Origin: JAQVUB01 sp033809415
GTDB lineage: Bacteria; Verrucomicrobiota; Lentisphaeria; Oligosphaerales; Oligosphaeraceae
Length of the DNA stretch: 15,010 nucleotides
Direction of reading: 5' to 3'
NCBI GenBank assembly: GCA_033809415.1
Contig: JAPXLT010000100.1
Span: forward strand, 1 to 15,010
Shown here: piece by piece, positions 1-5,713 of the stretch
Position numbering within the stretch: position 1 is the stretch's first letter
How the letters are laid out: each line of letters begins with the position of its first letter
Position numbers and translations under genes: made by a program
Notes under the pieces: model-generated
What the model was told of the DNA's origin: nothing
What the model saw: only the letters and a program-made list of their open reading frames with translations
Databases searched by the model: none

Positions 1-57
1 GTAAAGTCCGTGTAAAGTCCGTGTAAAGTCCGTGTAAAGTCCGTGTAAAGTCCGTGT
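1..57. repeat. 11-bp tandem repeat, five copies
   Basis: The window opens with five perfect head-to-tail copies of GTAAAGTCCGT (1-55) plus the first bases of a sixth. The array may continue to the left of the window. The unit differs from the array at the right end (GTCCCGTCCGT) only by AAA in place of CCC. Eleven is not a multiple of three and the unit carries TAA, so the array is not coding. Its spacing is close to one DNA helical turn. Function unknown. Confidence 0.95.
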
Positions 58-62
58 GGGTT

Positions 63-78
63 GTGGGCGGCAGCCCAC
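63..78. other. GC-rich inverted repeat (hairpin)
   Basis: GTGGGC (63-68) and GCCCAC (73-78) form a perfect 6-bp stem around a GGCA loop. It lies about 50 bases beyond the stop of the minus-strand pseudopilin, so it could help end that transcript. No T-tract follows on the minus strand, so I do not call it an intrinsic terminator. Confidence 0.45.
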
Positions 79-85
79 GCCAAGT

Positions 86-113
86 CTGTTCGTGTGGTTC
101 GTGGTTAAAAATA
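86..113 (-). repeat. dispersed AACCACGAA-type repeat, short copy
   Basis: Read on the minus strand this is TTTTTAACCACGAA followed by CCACACGAACAG. It has the same core (TTTTTAAC, then ACGAA units 9 to 11 bp apart) as the elements near 2205, 5344 and 14761. It sits just past the pseudopilin stop and about 30 bp from the tandem array at 1-57. Repeats of this look are common between genes in PVC bacteria, a point made from memory and not from a search. Confidence 0.7.
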
Positions 114-127
114 GATTCCGTTGTTGA

Positions 128-937
128 TTATGGTGCCTGCATCTTATTCGGGAAGTGCTTGTAATACAATGCGCGTTGCGCGGAGTTAAACGCGGTCCAA
201 TCGCTGTTGGTTGCTTTCTCATAAGTTTCATAGGGTGACATGAATGCGCCATGTCCATCCATGAAGGCGATGGATGCCTTGCTGCGGCTTTTGCGCGGAA
301 GGGTCGTTTTGGTGCCTCCTATGAAAGTCATATATTCCGCACGGTCACCATGACGGAAGCGCGTGAAGTTACCCGAAGTAGCTGCGCCGACATACCATGC
401 CACTTGCCCAGATGGGGTTCTTGAGCCGGCGGAAGAGTCTCCGATCCATGCATTGTAATCGGCAGGGTTGCTGCTGTCGCTGAAGATGAGCATATCCTGC
501 GGATTGATGATGTAGTTCAAATTCGGGGAACGATGCCGTTCTCCCCTCATCGAGACATCCAGCATTCCATAATGGACTTTGCCGCGCAGGGCGGAGGCAT
601 TGGGGTTTTCAATGGCGGCGGGGCAGCCGCGCAGCACTTTTTCAGGGACGTTCAATTTCCCCTCTCCATACCACATGTCCTGGGGATCATTGATAGCCGA
701 ACCCGGCGAATCGTATCGTGCCGGGAAGTATTCGTCGGAATCATCCAGATACATGACCATTAGCACGCCCAGTTGCTTGATATTGCCAATGCATTTGGCT
801 TCCCCCGCAGTCCCCCGTGCCTTCTGCAATGCAGGCAGAAGCATGGATGCCAGGATCGCAATAATAGCGATGACGACCAGCAGTTCGATCAGTGTGAAAC
901 AAGACGTTCCATTTGATGCATGTCTATTCTTTTTCAT
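128..937 (-). CDS. pseudopilin-like protein with prepilin N-terminus (269 aa)
   Basis: This encodes a type II secretion/type IV pilin-like protein of the large Lentisphaerae/Planctomycetes class. After a basic leader (MKKNRHASNGTSC) comes FTLIELLVVIAIIAIL, a prepilin helix with Phe14 as the expected +1 residue and Glu18 at +5. A helix continuation (LPALQKARGTAGEAKC) and a soluble domain follow. RHGD and FMDGHG near the C-terminus resemble the H-X9-DG motif of these proteins but lie much further apart. The frame is open up to 1012, but I chose the ATG at 937 because AAAGGAG (946-952) sits 8 bases upstream and the leader then has normal length. Residue -1 is Cys, not the Gly usually needed by prepilin peptidase. 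The gene follows the regulator at 1016-2080 by 78 bp and is probably co-transcribed with it. Its cargo or partner is unknown. Confidence 0.9.
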   Translation of the reverse strand: MKKNRHASNGTSCFTLIELLVVIAIIAILASMLLPALQKARGTAGEAKCIGNIKQLGVLMVMYLDDSDEYFPARYDSPGSAINDPQDMWYGEGKLNVPEKVLRGCPAAIENPNASALRGKVHYGMLDVSMRGERHRSPNLNYIINPQDMLIFSDSSNPADYNAWIGDSSAGSRTPSGQVAWYVGAATSGNFTRFRHGDRAEYMTFIGGTKTTLPRKSRSKASIAFMDGHGAFMSPYETYEKATNSDWTAFNSAQRALYYKHFPNKMQAP

Positions 938-982
938 CCTTCGATCTCCTTTTGTTTGATGGCTGCAAAAACTCTTTTTCTG

Positions 983-1007
983 AAAAAAAAACGGTACAGG
1001 CCTGTGC
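983..1007 (-). terminator. possible weak terminator or attenuator between regulator and pseudopilin
   Basis: On the minus strand, just past the regulator stop, a short imperfect hairpin built on the palindrome ACAGGCCTGT (996-1005) is followed two bases later by nine T residues (the A-run at 983-991). Stem plus T-tract resembles an intrinsic terminator, but the stem is only about five pairs with one mismatch. It could lower expression of the pseudopilin relative to the regulator. Confidence 0.35.
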
Positions 1008-1015
1008 TTCAAAAA

Positions 1016-2080
1016 TCAGCTGCTTTCCGGGGCAGGGGGGCAACAAACGATTTCCGCCTGGAATTTCTCATTGATCTCCGGTGCTCGTTCGCCAAGAATG
1101 ATTTTTTGCCGGAGAGCATCGAGCATCCGCCGTCCAATTTCATACAGCGGCATTTTGATGTAGGCGATTCCCGGCCAGTCCAAGCCAAGGGGGGACAGAT
1201 CATCGAAGCAGAGAATCTGCATGTCATCCGGCATGCAGATTTTGAGCCGATTCATGGCCGCCAGCACGGGCGACAGCAGAGCGGCTGTGGAAACAAAAAG
1301 CGCGGTGACGCCGGACTCATGCAAGAACGTTTCTGCTTGAGCAAACGGGTTCGAGGCAGCATCGTAAAAATGGACATTGCGCTTGTTAAATTCGAGTCCA
1401 GCAGTCTGCATGGCTTCTTGCCAGCCGGCATATCTCGCGGCACTGACCTTTGTAATAGGCGGATTGCCATAATACGCAATTTTGCGGTGTCCCCGGGCGA
1501 TCAGGAATTCCACCCCGCGTTGCGTTTCGCATTGGTTGTCAATGGCGACCAGGCCGACATGGCGGTTGATTCCATAATTAAAGCCGATGGCGGGAATGAT
1601 CCCTTTTGCAATTGCCCCGAAAAGCGGCAATTCGAGGTTGGGTCGATGCACGAAAATATAACCGTCCGGTGTGCGCATCTGCTGCTGGTCGTATTCTTCG
1701 GGATGAAGCAGAAACACCGAAATGTCATTCTGGCGGGCTTCGTCAAGAATTCCTTCCGCTATGGCGCCATAATAACTGTGGGAGGCGTTATGTTTCGTAA
1801 AAAAATCAATGCCGACATGGAACTGCTCTTTCGCCGGAACATTCGTGTGATTGACAAAAGTCCCTTTTCCGGGAAAGCGCAGGATCATGCCATCGCGCTC
1901 GAGTCCCGATAACGCACGGCGGATCGTCGTCCGGGATACCTTGAACGTGTCAGCAAGAACACCCTCCGGAGAAATACGGTCGCCAGGACGCCATTCGCCG
2001 GAGCTGATCCTGTCAGCAAGAACAGTGCGCAACTTGCGGTAGACCGCCGGAGACGCATTCCCTTTGCCGATGGTGTGCAT
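1016..2080 (-). CDS. GntR/LacI hybrid (AraR-like) transcriptional regulator (354 aa)
   Basis: This is a DNA-binding sugar-responsive regulator. Residues about 10-77 form a GntR-type winged helix (ISSGEWRPGDRISPE, then VSRTTIRRALSGLERDG and the wing FPGKGTFV). Residues about 88-345 form a LacI/GalR-type periplasmic-binding fold, with AIDNQ, the strongly typical GHRKIAYYG, and YIKMPLYEIGRRMLDAL near the end. This domain order is that of AraR of Bacillus. Such proteins usually repress carbohydrate genes until a sugar binds the C-terminal domain; the sugar cannot be read from the sequence. The start at 2080 is preceded by GAGAGG and by a sigma70-like promoter at 2130-2158. It probably controls the pseudopilin downstream, itself, and perhaps the glycosidase operon behind it. 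No defect is visible. Confidence 0.93.
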   Translation of the reverse strand: MHTIGKGNASPAVYRKLRTVLADRISSGEWRPGDRISPEGVLADTFKVSRTTIRRALSGLERDGMILRFPGKGTFVNHTNVPAKEQFHVGIDFFTKHNASHSYYGAIAEGILDEARQNDISVFLLHPEEYDQQQMRTPDGYIFVHRPNLELPLFGAIAKGIIPAIGFNYGINRHVGLVAIDNQCETQRGVEFLIARGHRKIAYYGNPPITKVSAARYAGWQEAMQTAGLEFNKRNVHFYDAASNPFAQAETFLHESGVTALFVSTAALLSPVLAAMNRLKICMPDDMQILCFDDLSPLGLDWPGIAYIKMPLYEIGRRMLDALRQKIILGERAPEINEKFQAEIVCCPPAPESS

Positions 2081-2100
2081 TGCTGAAACCTCTCAGTGAA

Positions 2101-2110
2101 TTGTATACCT
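2101..2110. promoter_or_regulatory. candidate operator of the GntR/LacI regulator
   Basis: TTGTATACCT is an 8-of-10 match to the perfect palindrome TTGTATACAA, with a perfect GTATAC core. It lies between the predicted -10 box (2130-2135) and the ribosome binding site of the regulator, where a bound repressor would block its own transcription. AraR-type proteins bind palindromes with TTGTAC/GTACAA halves, so the match is plausible. It is a single site and the assignment is inference. Confidence 0.35.
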
Positions 2111-2129
2111 GTTTGTTTGCTTTTACGCT

Positions 2130-2158
2130 AATATATGCACAACAATCGAAGATTGCAA
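2130..2158 (-). promoter_or_regulatory. sigma70-like promoter of the GntR/LacI regulator
   Basis: On the minus strand TTGCAA (2153-2158), a 17-bp spacer and TATATT (2130-2135) match the consensus at 4/6 and 5/6. A start of transcription near 2123 would give a leader of about 43 bases. Confidence 0.5.
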
Positions 2159-2191
2159 GTGATTCTGGGAAAAAAATAAAAGTTTGTTTTT

Positions 2192-2208
2192 AACTGTTTT
2201 TAACAGTT
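2192..2208. repeat. inverted repeat AACTGTT-TTT-AACAGTT
   Basis: Two perfect 7-bp arms (2192-2198 and 2202-2208) flank TTT. The stretch also reads as three successive TTTTTAAC units 10 to 11 bp apart, running into the dispersed repeat at 2205. It lies about 35 bp upstream of the -35 box of the minus-strand regulator. It may be an upstream binding site or simply part of the repeat. Confidence 0.4.
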
Positions 2209-2272
2209 TTTTAACAACGAAAAAACACGAAAAGGCACGAAAATTTTTATAGGGGTTGCTGCTTTGACGGGA
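2205..2272 (+). repeat. dispersed repeat, long copy A
   Basis: TTTTTTAACAACGAAAAA, then two further CACGAAAA units, then a tail beginning ATTTTTATAGGGGTTGCTG and ending TTTGACGG. The copy at 14761-14828 matches through both the CACGAA part and the tail, with few differences over about 60 bp, so this is a real repeated element and not just low-complexity AT sequence. Confidence 0.8.
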
Positions 2273-2571
2273 GGAATTGCTCTGGCGAAATTCTTGTGCG
2301 CCAAGACCGGCTCTTTACGCAATTGCGTCGGAGGCGATATGGAGTGCCGTCATGAAGCCGGCTTTCCTCTTCCATCACCGAAAAATCAAAAAAACTCAAA
2401 AAAGTTTCTCAAAAATGAGAAAGAGCATCAAGAGCAGAAACTTGCGTATCGTTTTTTGGGGAAATCATTCACAAAAAAGAAGATTTTGAGGGAGTAGTAC
2501 TGAAGACGCCCTGTTCACCAACATGGTGAACGGCATGAATTTCACAAAACTTTGAAAACAAAGGAATTAGG
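2273..2571. other. non-coding stretch with two perfect palindromes
   Basis: I find no convincing gene here. A plus-strand open frame (2264-2497, 77 codons) starts inside the dispersed repeat, lacks a ribosome binding site, turns Lys-rich because of A-rich DNA and shows no known motif. Two palindromes stand out: ACGCAATTGCGT (2317-2328, 12 bp, no loop) and GTTCACCAACATGGTGAAC (2513-2531, 8-bp arms with a 3-base centre). Either could be an operator or a short hairpin. Neither is followed by a T-tract. Confidence 0.5.
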
Positions 2572-2599
2572 AAAAAAATCAGCTTTGGCTGCTTTTTTT
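2572..2599. terminator. bidirectional intrinsic terminator
   Basis: AAAAAAATCAGC (2572-2583) and GCTGCTTTTTTT (2588-2599) pair over 12 positions with one mismatch around a TTTG loop. The stem is flanked by an A-run and a T-run, so it can work on either strand. It lies 28 bp beyond the stop of the minus-strand glycosidase gene, where that operon should end. Confidence 0.6.
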
Positions 2600-2626
2600 A
2601 GGGTCAAAGCAACAGCCCTATCGTTT

Positions 2627-4573
2627 TCAATTATTATGCTTGATTTTGAGTACCGTGTGGATTTCGATGCGCTCTATGGTGATGGTGCAACTGCCATCGA
2701 CGTTATGCTTTAGTTCAAGTTCCTGGTTCCTGGGAATTGCCTGAATGCTCTTCACTCCAAGCTCCGGGGCAAAGGTGACGGTCAGCGGGCCGATGGGAGG
2801 AATTTCGCCATAACTGCGCACTGGTTTCACATTGTGTTCTCCTGCCGTATTGATCAGGCTGACCAGCAGTTCTCCATCCTTTGTGGTCACCGTGAGATCG
2901 GCAAAACTGCTCCCTGAAACCCGGATCGTCGGGCGATATCCAAGCTTCTCCAGTGTGTTTTGCAGGAATTTCCGGATTGCAGTGCTGCGGTTATCGGCAT
3001 AGAAACTGCCAAAATCAAAGGTCAAAATACCGATGCATCCTTTGCCGGTGTGTCGAATGTATCCAGCAAAAGAATGCTCGTCAGCATAGAAGTTATTAGG
3101 GAAGATTCGTCCAAATCCTTCGGCTTCTTTTGTCTGGAATGTTTTGCAAGCCACTTCACCTGCCGCCAGTGCGTTGCCGCTGTCCACAAAAATAAGTTTT
3201 GTTTCCGGTGCCGAACTCGAATAGCCCCCGAACGTTTCGAAAAATTGTGCGCTGCCTGTATCCACCAGCAGAATGCCGCCGGCATTCACATATTGGCAAA
3301 GAGCCTTTTGCGCCGTCTCACAAATTCTTTCTGCGGCGGGGATCACAATGATCCGGTACTGCGACAGTTCCTGTTCTACAATATGGTGTTCCAGCAGTAC
3401 TTTGCTGGAGTATTGGCAATCCTGCAGAGCATTGATCCATTTTTCAAGAGCCAGCCCACCCGGTGCATTACAATATAGCCGGGTATTTTCCTCAGCATTA
3501 CGGTCACACGGCAAAAGCACACCCAGTTCCGGCATGATCCGGGAGCCGAAGCAGACCTCGCGTTCCCGGCAGTATTCTGCTGTTTTCCGCCAGATCGGGA
3601 TTGCCCATTCCTGAATCAACCCGCCGGAACCGTAATGAATATTGAAAAATTCGAATCCGCCGCCCATGGCGATGGTCATCGATGCTTCCTGGCAATACTG
3701 CTGCAGTTCCTTGGTGTTGCGGTTTCGAGTTTTCCAGCAGCAGGGCAAGGCATGCTGCCCCCAGGCCATCAAGTCCCAGGCAATGTTCCGACACTCGAGA
3801 ACACGCCCATGAAAGCGGGCACTCTCGAGGGCATTCTCCGGAGCATAATCGCCTGAAAGGAAATCGACGTTGACATCCAGCTTTTCCGGCATCATCGCGG
3901 AAAAGATCCAGTTGCTGGTGATCTGAAATTCCGGAAACTCCGCTTTGATCGTATCGATGTAATGGCGAACATAGCTGCGGAAACCATCCCGGCAAAACTC
4001 CCGGTAGTTTTCGTAATCTGCATCACCGGGACGAGGTGGCACCTTACAATATTTTTCTTTATAAGCATCGGTGGCCCAGTGGCTGTAATCGACTTGAGCC
4101 ATCCAGCTGTCACCGTCAATCCAGGCACCATCAAGATGATACTCCCCTGCAAGCTCCCGCAACTGTGGCACAAGCAACTCATCGACGTAAGGGGAAAATG
4201 CAGAAACAATGTCTTTTTCAGGCTCTCCATCGATATTTATGACGGCCCAATCCGGATGCAGCTCAACTGCTTTGCGGTCATAAAGTCCGGAATGGTGGCC
4301 ATAGAGCGGGATGCCGCGTTTTGCAGTGGCGTCGCGCATCATCCGCAGGATGTCGATGCCATCTTTTAATTTTGCCCGGTTTCCGACTTTGCTGGGATAT
4401 GATGACAGGCCGGCATGTCCTTTGGTATCACACTGAACATAATCAGGATGGACAGCATCAAGCATAGCGCCATAGAGTTCCGGGCAGTAGATTGCCGGGA
4501 CTTCTTCGCCAGGCATGGCATGAAAGTCAAAGTGTATTCCAAGAAAACAATCTTTTCGTTTTTTATTGAGCAT
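2627..4573 (-). CDS. GHL6-like glycoside hydrolase with beta-galactosidase trimerisation-like domain (648 aa)
   Basis: This is a probable intracellular glycosidase. There is no signal peptide. Residues about 10-330 look like a TIM barrel of the 'hypothetical glycosyl hydrolase 6' type, related to alpha-L-fucosidase-like barrels: KGHAGLSSYPSK (51-62), a helix ending AKRGIPLYGHHSG, HPDWAVINIDG, and LDGAWIDGD (147-155), whose Asp153 or Asp155 is the likely nucleophile. Residues about 348-530 resemble the Rossmann-like trimerisation domain of GH42 beta-galactosidases (GVLLPCDRN, VIPAAERICE, YVNAGGILLVDTGS). The last 100 residues form a small beta domain. It starts 27 bp after the D-lyxose isomerase gene, behind GGTGG, so the two form an operon. 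The operon promoter is at 5436-5464. The substrate is unknown; an alpha-L-fucosidase label would be over-specific. Confidence 0.78.
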   Translation of the reverse strand: MLNKKRKDCFLGIHFDFHAMPGEEVPAIYCPELYGAMLDAVHPDYVQCDTKGHAGLSSYPSKVGNRAKLKDGIDILRMMRDATAKRGIPLYGHHSGLYDRKAVELHPDWAVINIDGEPEKDIVSAFSPYVDELLVPQLRELAGEYHLDGAWIDGDSWMAQVDYSHWATDAYKEKYCKVPPRPGDADYENYREFCRDGFRSYVRHYIDTIKAEFPEFQITSNWIFSAMMPEKLDVNVDFLSGDYAPENALESARFHGRVLECRNIAWDLMAWGQHALPCCWKTRNRNTKELQQYCQEASMTIAMGGGFEFFNIHYGSGGLIQEWAIPIWRKTAEYCREREVCFGSRIMPELGVLLPCDRNAEENTRLYCNAPGGLALEKWINALQDCQYSSKVLLEHHIVEQELSQYRIIVIPAAERICETAQKALCQYVNAGGILLVDTGSAQFFETFGGYSSSAPETKLIFVDSGNALAAGEVACKTFQTKEAEGFGRIFPNNFYADEHSFAGYIRHTGKGCIGILTFDFGSFYADNRSTAIRKFLQNTLEKLGYRPTIRVSGSSFADLTVTTKDGELLVSLINTAGEHNVKPVRSYGEIPPIGPLTVTFAPELGVKSIQAIPRNQELELKHNVDGSCTITIERIEIHTVLKIKHNN

Positions 4574-4600
4574 TTGTTTCCACCGTTTGTAAAGGTTTCA

Positions 4601-5286
4601 CTAACGAATGAAGTTTCGGTATTCGCAGGCAAGCAGATAGCTAGGTTCTTCATCCTCGATGACTGGATCAAAACGGATCGCTCCATCGATAAAGCAGTTG
4701 TCCGAAGTATCGTCATTCACCATTGAGACTTCGCCAACCATCACATTCCCGCTTCCGGGTTCACCATAAAAGAGGTGCGCATGGATACTCTCCATGGTGA
4801 CGCTTTCGCCCGGCGCCAGAATCAGCTTGTCACCCGATTCCATCCTCCGTCTCATGCCGTCGACACAGATGGTGAAGTCGCCGCCGCAGAGACAGTTATT
4901 TGCCGGATCGGCTTTGCTGATTTCAATGACTAGGTTGCCACCGCCACGGTTGATTATATCCTCGCGCTTATGCCAATGAAAGTGACGGGGAGTCACTTGC
5001 TTTTCTCTCACCATCATGATCTTTTCTGCATAGGGCTTAGGATATTCTTTAGAGCCTGCCATGCCGTTACGAAGGGTAAAGAGGAGCAGGCCACACTGCA
5101 AAAAATCGCTGCTGCCGAAGCTGGTGACATCCCATCCCAATTGTAGATCAAAAATTTCTTTGCAGTTTGCTGCCCTCTGCTGCCAATCCGCAACGCTGAA
5201 TCTGCAAAAGGAGGCATTCGAAAGCCTAGACCCTCCCAGAAAATCAAGGCATCGCTGATGTAACGGTTGATTTCGGAACGTTTCAT
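4601..5286 (-). pseudogene. D-lyxose isomerase family cupin, apparent one-base frameshift
   Basis: Family members interconvert D-lyxose and D-xylulose, and often D-mannose and D-fructose, with a divalent metal. The gene starts well (AAAGGGG, then ATG at 5286, MKRSEINRYISDALIFWEGL through MPPF). It then leaves frame near the run TTTT (plus-strand AAAA at 5206-5209). The -1 frame carries the rest without a break: FSVADWQQRAANCKEIF, LGWDVTSFGSSDF, YPKPYAEKI, TPRHFHWHKREDIINRGGG, and ends CEYRNF. One extra T restores 228 residues, close to the 227 I recall for the E. coli enzyme. In the repaired numbering the cupin metal ligands would be His102, His104, Glu109 and His171 (SIHAHLF). Translation from the TTG at 5140 would make only a 179-residue C-terminal part. 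The conserved remainder argues for a recent mutation or a sequencing error. It is first in the operon with the GHL6-like glycosidase. Confidence 0.85.
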
Positions 5287-5343
5287 GTCAGAACCCCTTT
5301 CGATTTTTGAACTGAAAATATGTAGACCGTATGCAAAAAAAGA

Positions 5344-5413
5344 TTTTTTAACAACGAAAAGGCACGAAAATTTGTCGATGCGCCGTTTTTTTTGTGCTTT
5401 CCGTGGTTAAAAA
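5344..5413. repeat. dispersed repeat as an inverted pair (long hairpin)
   Basis: A forward copy (TTTTTTAACAACGAAAAGG, then CACGAAAA, 5344-5371) faces an inverted copy (TTTTTTTTGTGCTTTCCGTGG, shown here from 5386, ending TTAAAAA at 5413). The arms pair imperfectly over about 27 bp around a 15-base centre. It lies in the predicted untranslated leader of the D-lyxose isomerase operon, between the promoter (5436-5464) and the start at 5286. There it would form a stem in the RNA. Confidence 0.7.
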
Positions 5414-5435
5414 CCCTTTGGATGGGGCTATGTAT

Positions 5436-5464
5436 ATTATATAACTGTCAAATTGAAAGATCAA
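5436..5464 (-). promoter_or_regulatory. sigma70-like promoter of the isomerase-glycosidase operon
   Basis: On the minus strand TTGATC (5459-5464), a 17-bp spacer and a perfect TATAAT (5436-5441) face the D-lyxose isomerase gene. The implied leader is about 140 bases long and contains the repeat hairpin at 5344-5413. Confidence 0.55.
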
Positions 5465-5504
5465 CGAGGAATTTGTGGATAGTTTAATCAAAAAGGTGGA
5501 TAAT

Positions 5505-5567
5505 ATGAATGAAATGATCCTGCTGCAACGCACTACGCACCCCATTCCCCTAACCCCTATACTATAG
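5505..5567 (+). CDS. possible 20-residue peptide, doubtful
   Basis: ATG at 5505 follows a good ribosome binding site (AAGGTGG, 5 bases upstream) and reads MNEMILLQRTTHPIPLTPIL before TAG. It lies upstream of the promoter of the plus-strand regulator, and no promoter of its own is obvious. It has no known motif. It is listed only because the binding site is strong; chance is the more likely explanation. Confidence 0.15.
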   Translation: MNEMILLQRTTHPIPLTPIL

Positions 5568-5635
5568 AAGACTGGGGTATTACCGGAAATCTACAAACAA
5601 AAGGCAAACGAAAAACAAAAAAATAAAATATTAAT

Positions 5636-5664
5636 TTGACAATCACATTTGCATGGTGTACTTT
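5636..5664 (+). promoter_or_regulatory. promoter of the GntR/SBP-like regulator
   Basis: A perfect TTGACA (5636-5641) is followed after 17 bp by TACTTT (5659-5664), a weak -10 box. Transcription would start near 5671, right at the palindrome 5673-5686 and 43 bases before the chosen start codon. The TTG of this -35 box is also an in-frame start codon, which would wrongly lengthen the regulator by 26 residues. Confidence 0.5.
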
Positions 5665-5672
5665 ATTGCAAA

Positions 5673-5686
5673 GCTATATATATAGC
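5673..5686. promoter_or_regulatory. palindrome GCTATATATATAGC, candidate operator
   Basis: A perfect 14-bp palindrome lies at about +3 to +16 of the predicted transcript of the regulator gene. A dimer of the GntR-type protein bound here would block its own promoter. It is a single copy and AT-rich, so chance cannot be excluded. Confidence 0.4.
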
Positions 5687-5713
5687 ATCGTCGAACAAAA
5701 GGCTTTGCTTTCC

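Noticed and set aside
1..57. CRISPR array
   Set aside because: The repeats at both ends are head-to-tail without spacers and only 11 bp long, and no cas gene is present.
938..1012. 25-residue N-terminal extension of the first pseudopilin
   Set aside because: A strong ribosome binding site precedes ATG 937, and prepilin leaders are short.
920..1912. 330-codon plus-strand open frame
   Set aside because: It lies opposite the well-supported GntR/LacI regulator and the pseudopilin start, has no family motif and no ribosome binding site, so it is an antisense shadow.
2264..2497. 77-codon plus-strand open frame in the non-coding stretch
   Set aside because: It starts within a dispersed repeat, has no ribosome binding site and becomes Lys-rich through A-rich DNA. 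No motif is visible.
2627..4573. Alpha-L-fucosidase (GH29) as a firm name
   Set aside because: Only the general barrel pattern is shared, and the Asp region alone cannot settle the substrate.
5348..5545. 65-codon minus-strand open frame
   Set aside because: It runs through the repeat hairpin and the predicted isomerase promoter and has no ribosome binding site.
5636..5713. Longer start (TTG 5636) for the GntR/SBP-like regulator
   Set aside because: That TTG is part of a perfect TTGACA -35 box, and GntR winged helices begin near residue 3 of the protein that starts at 5714.
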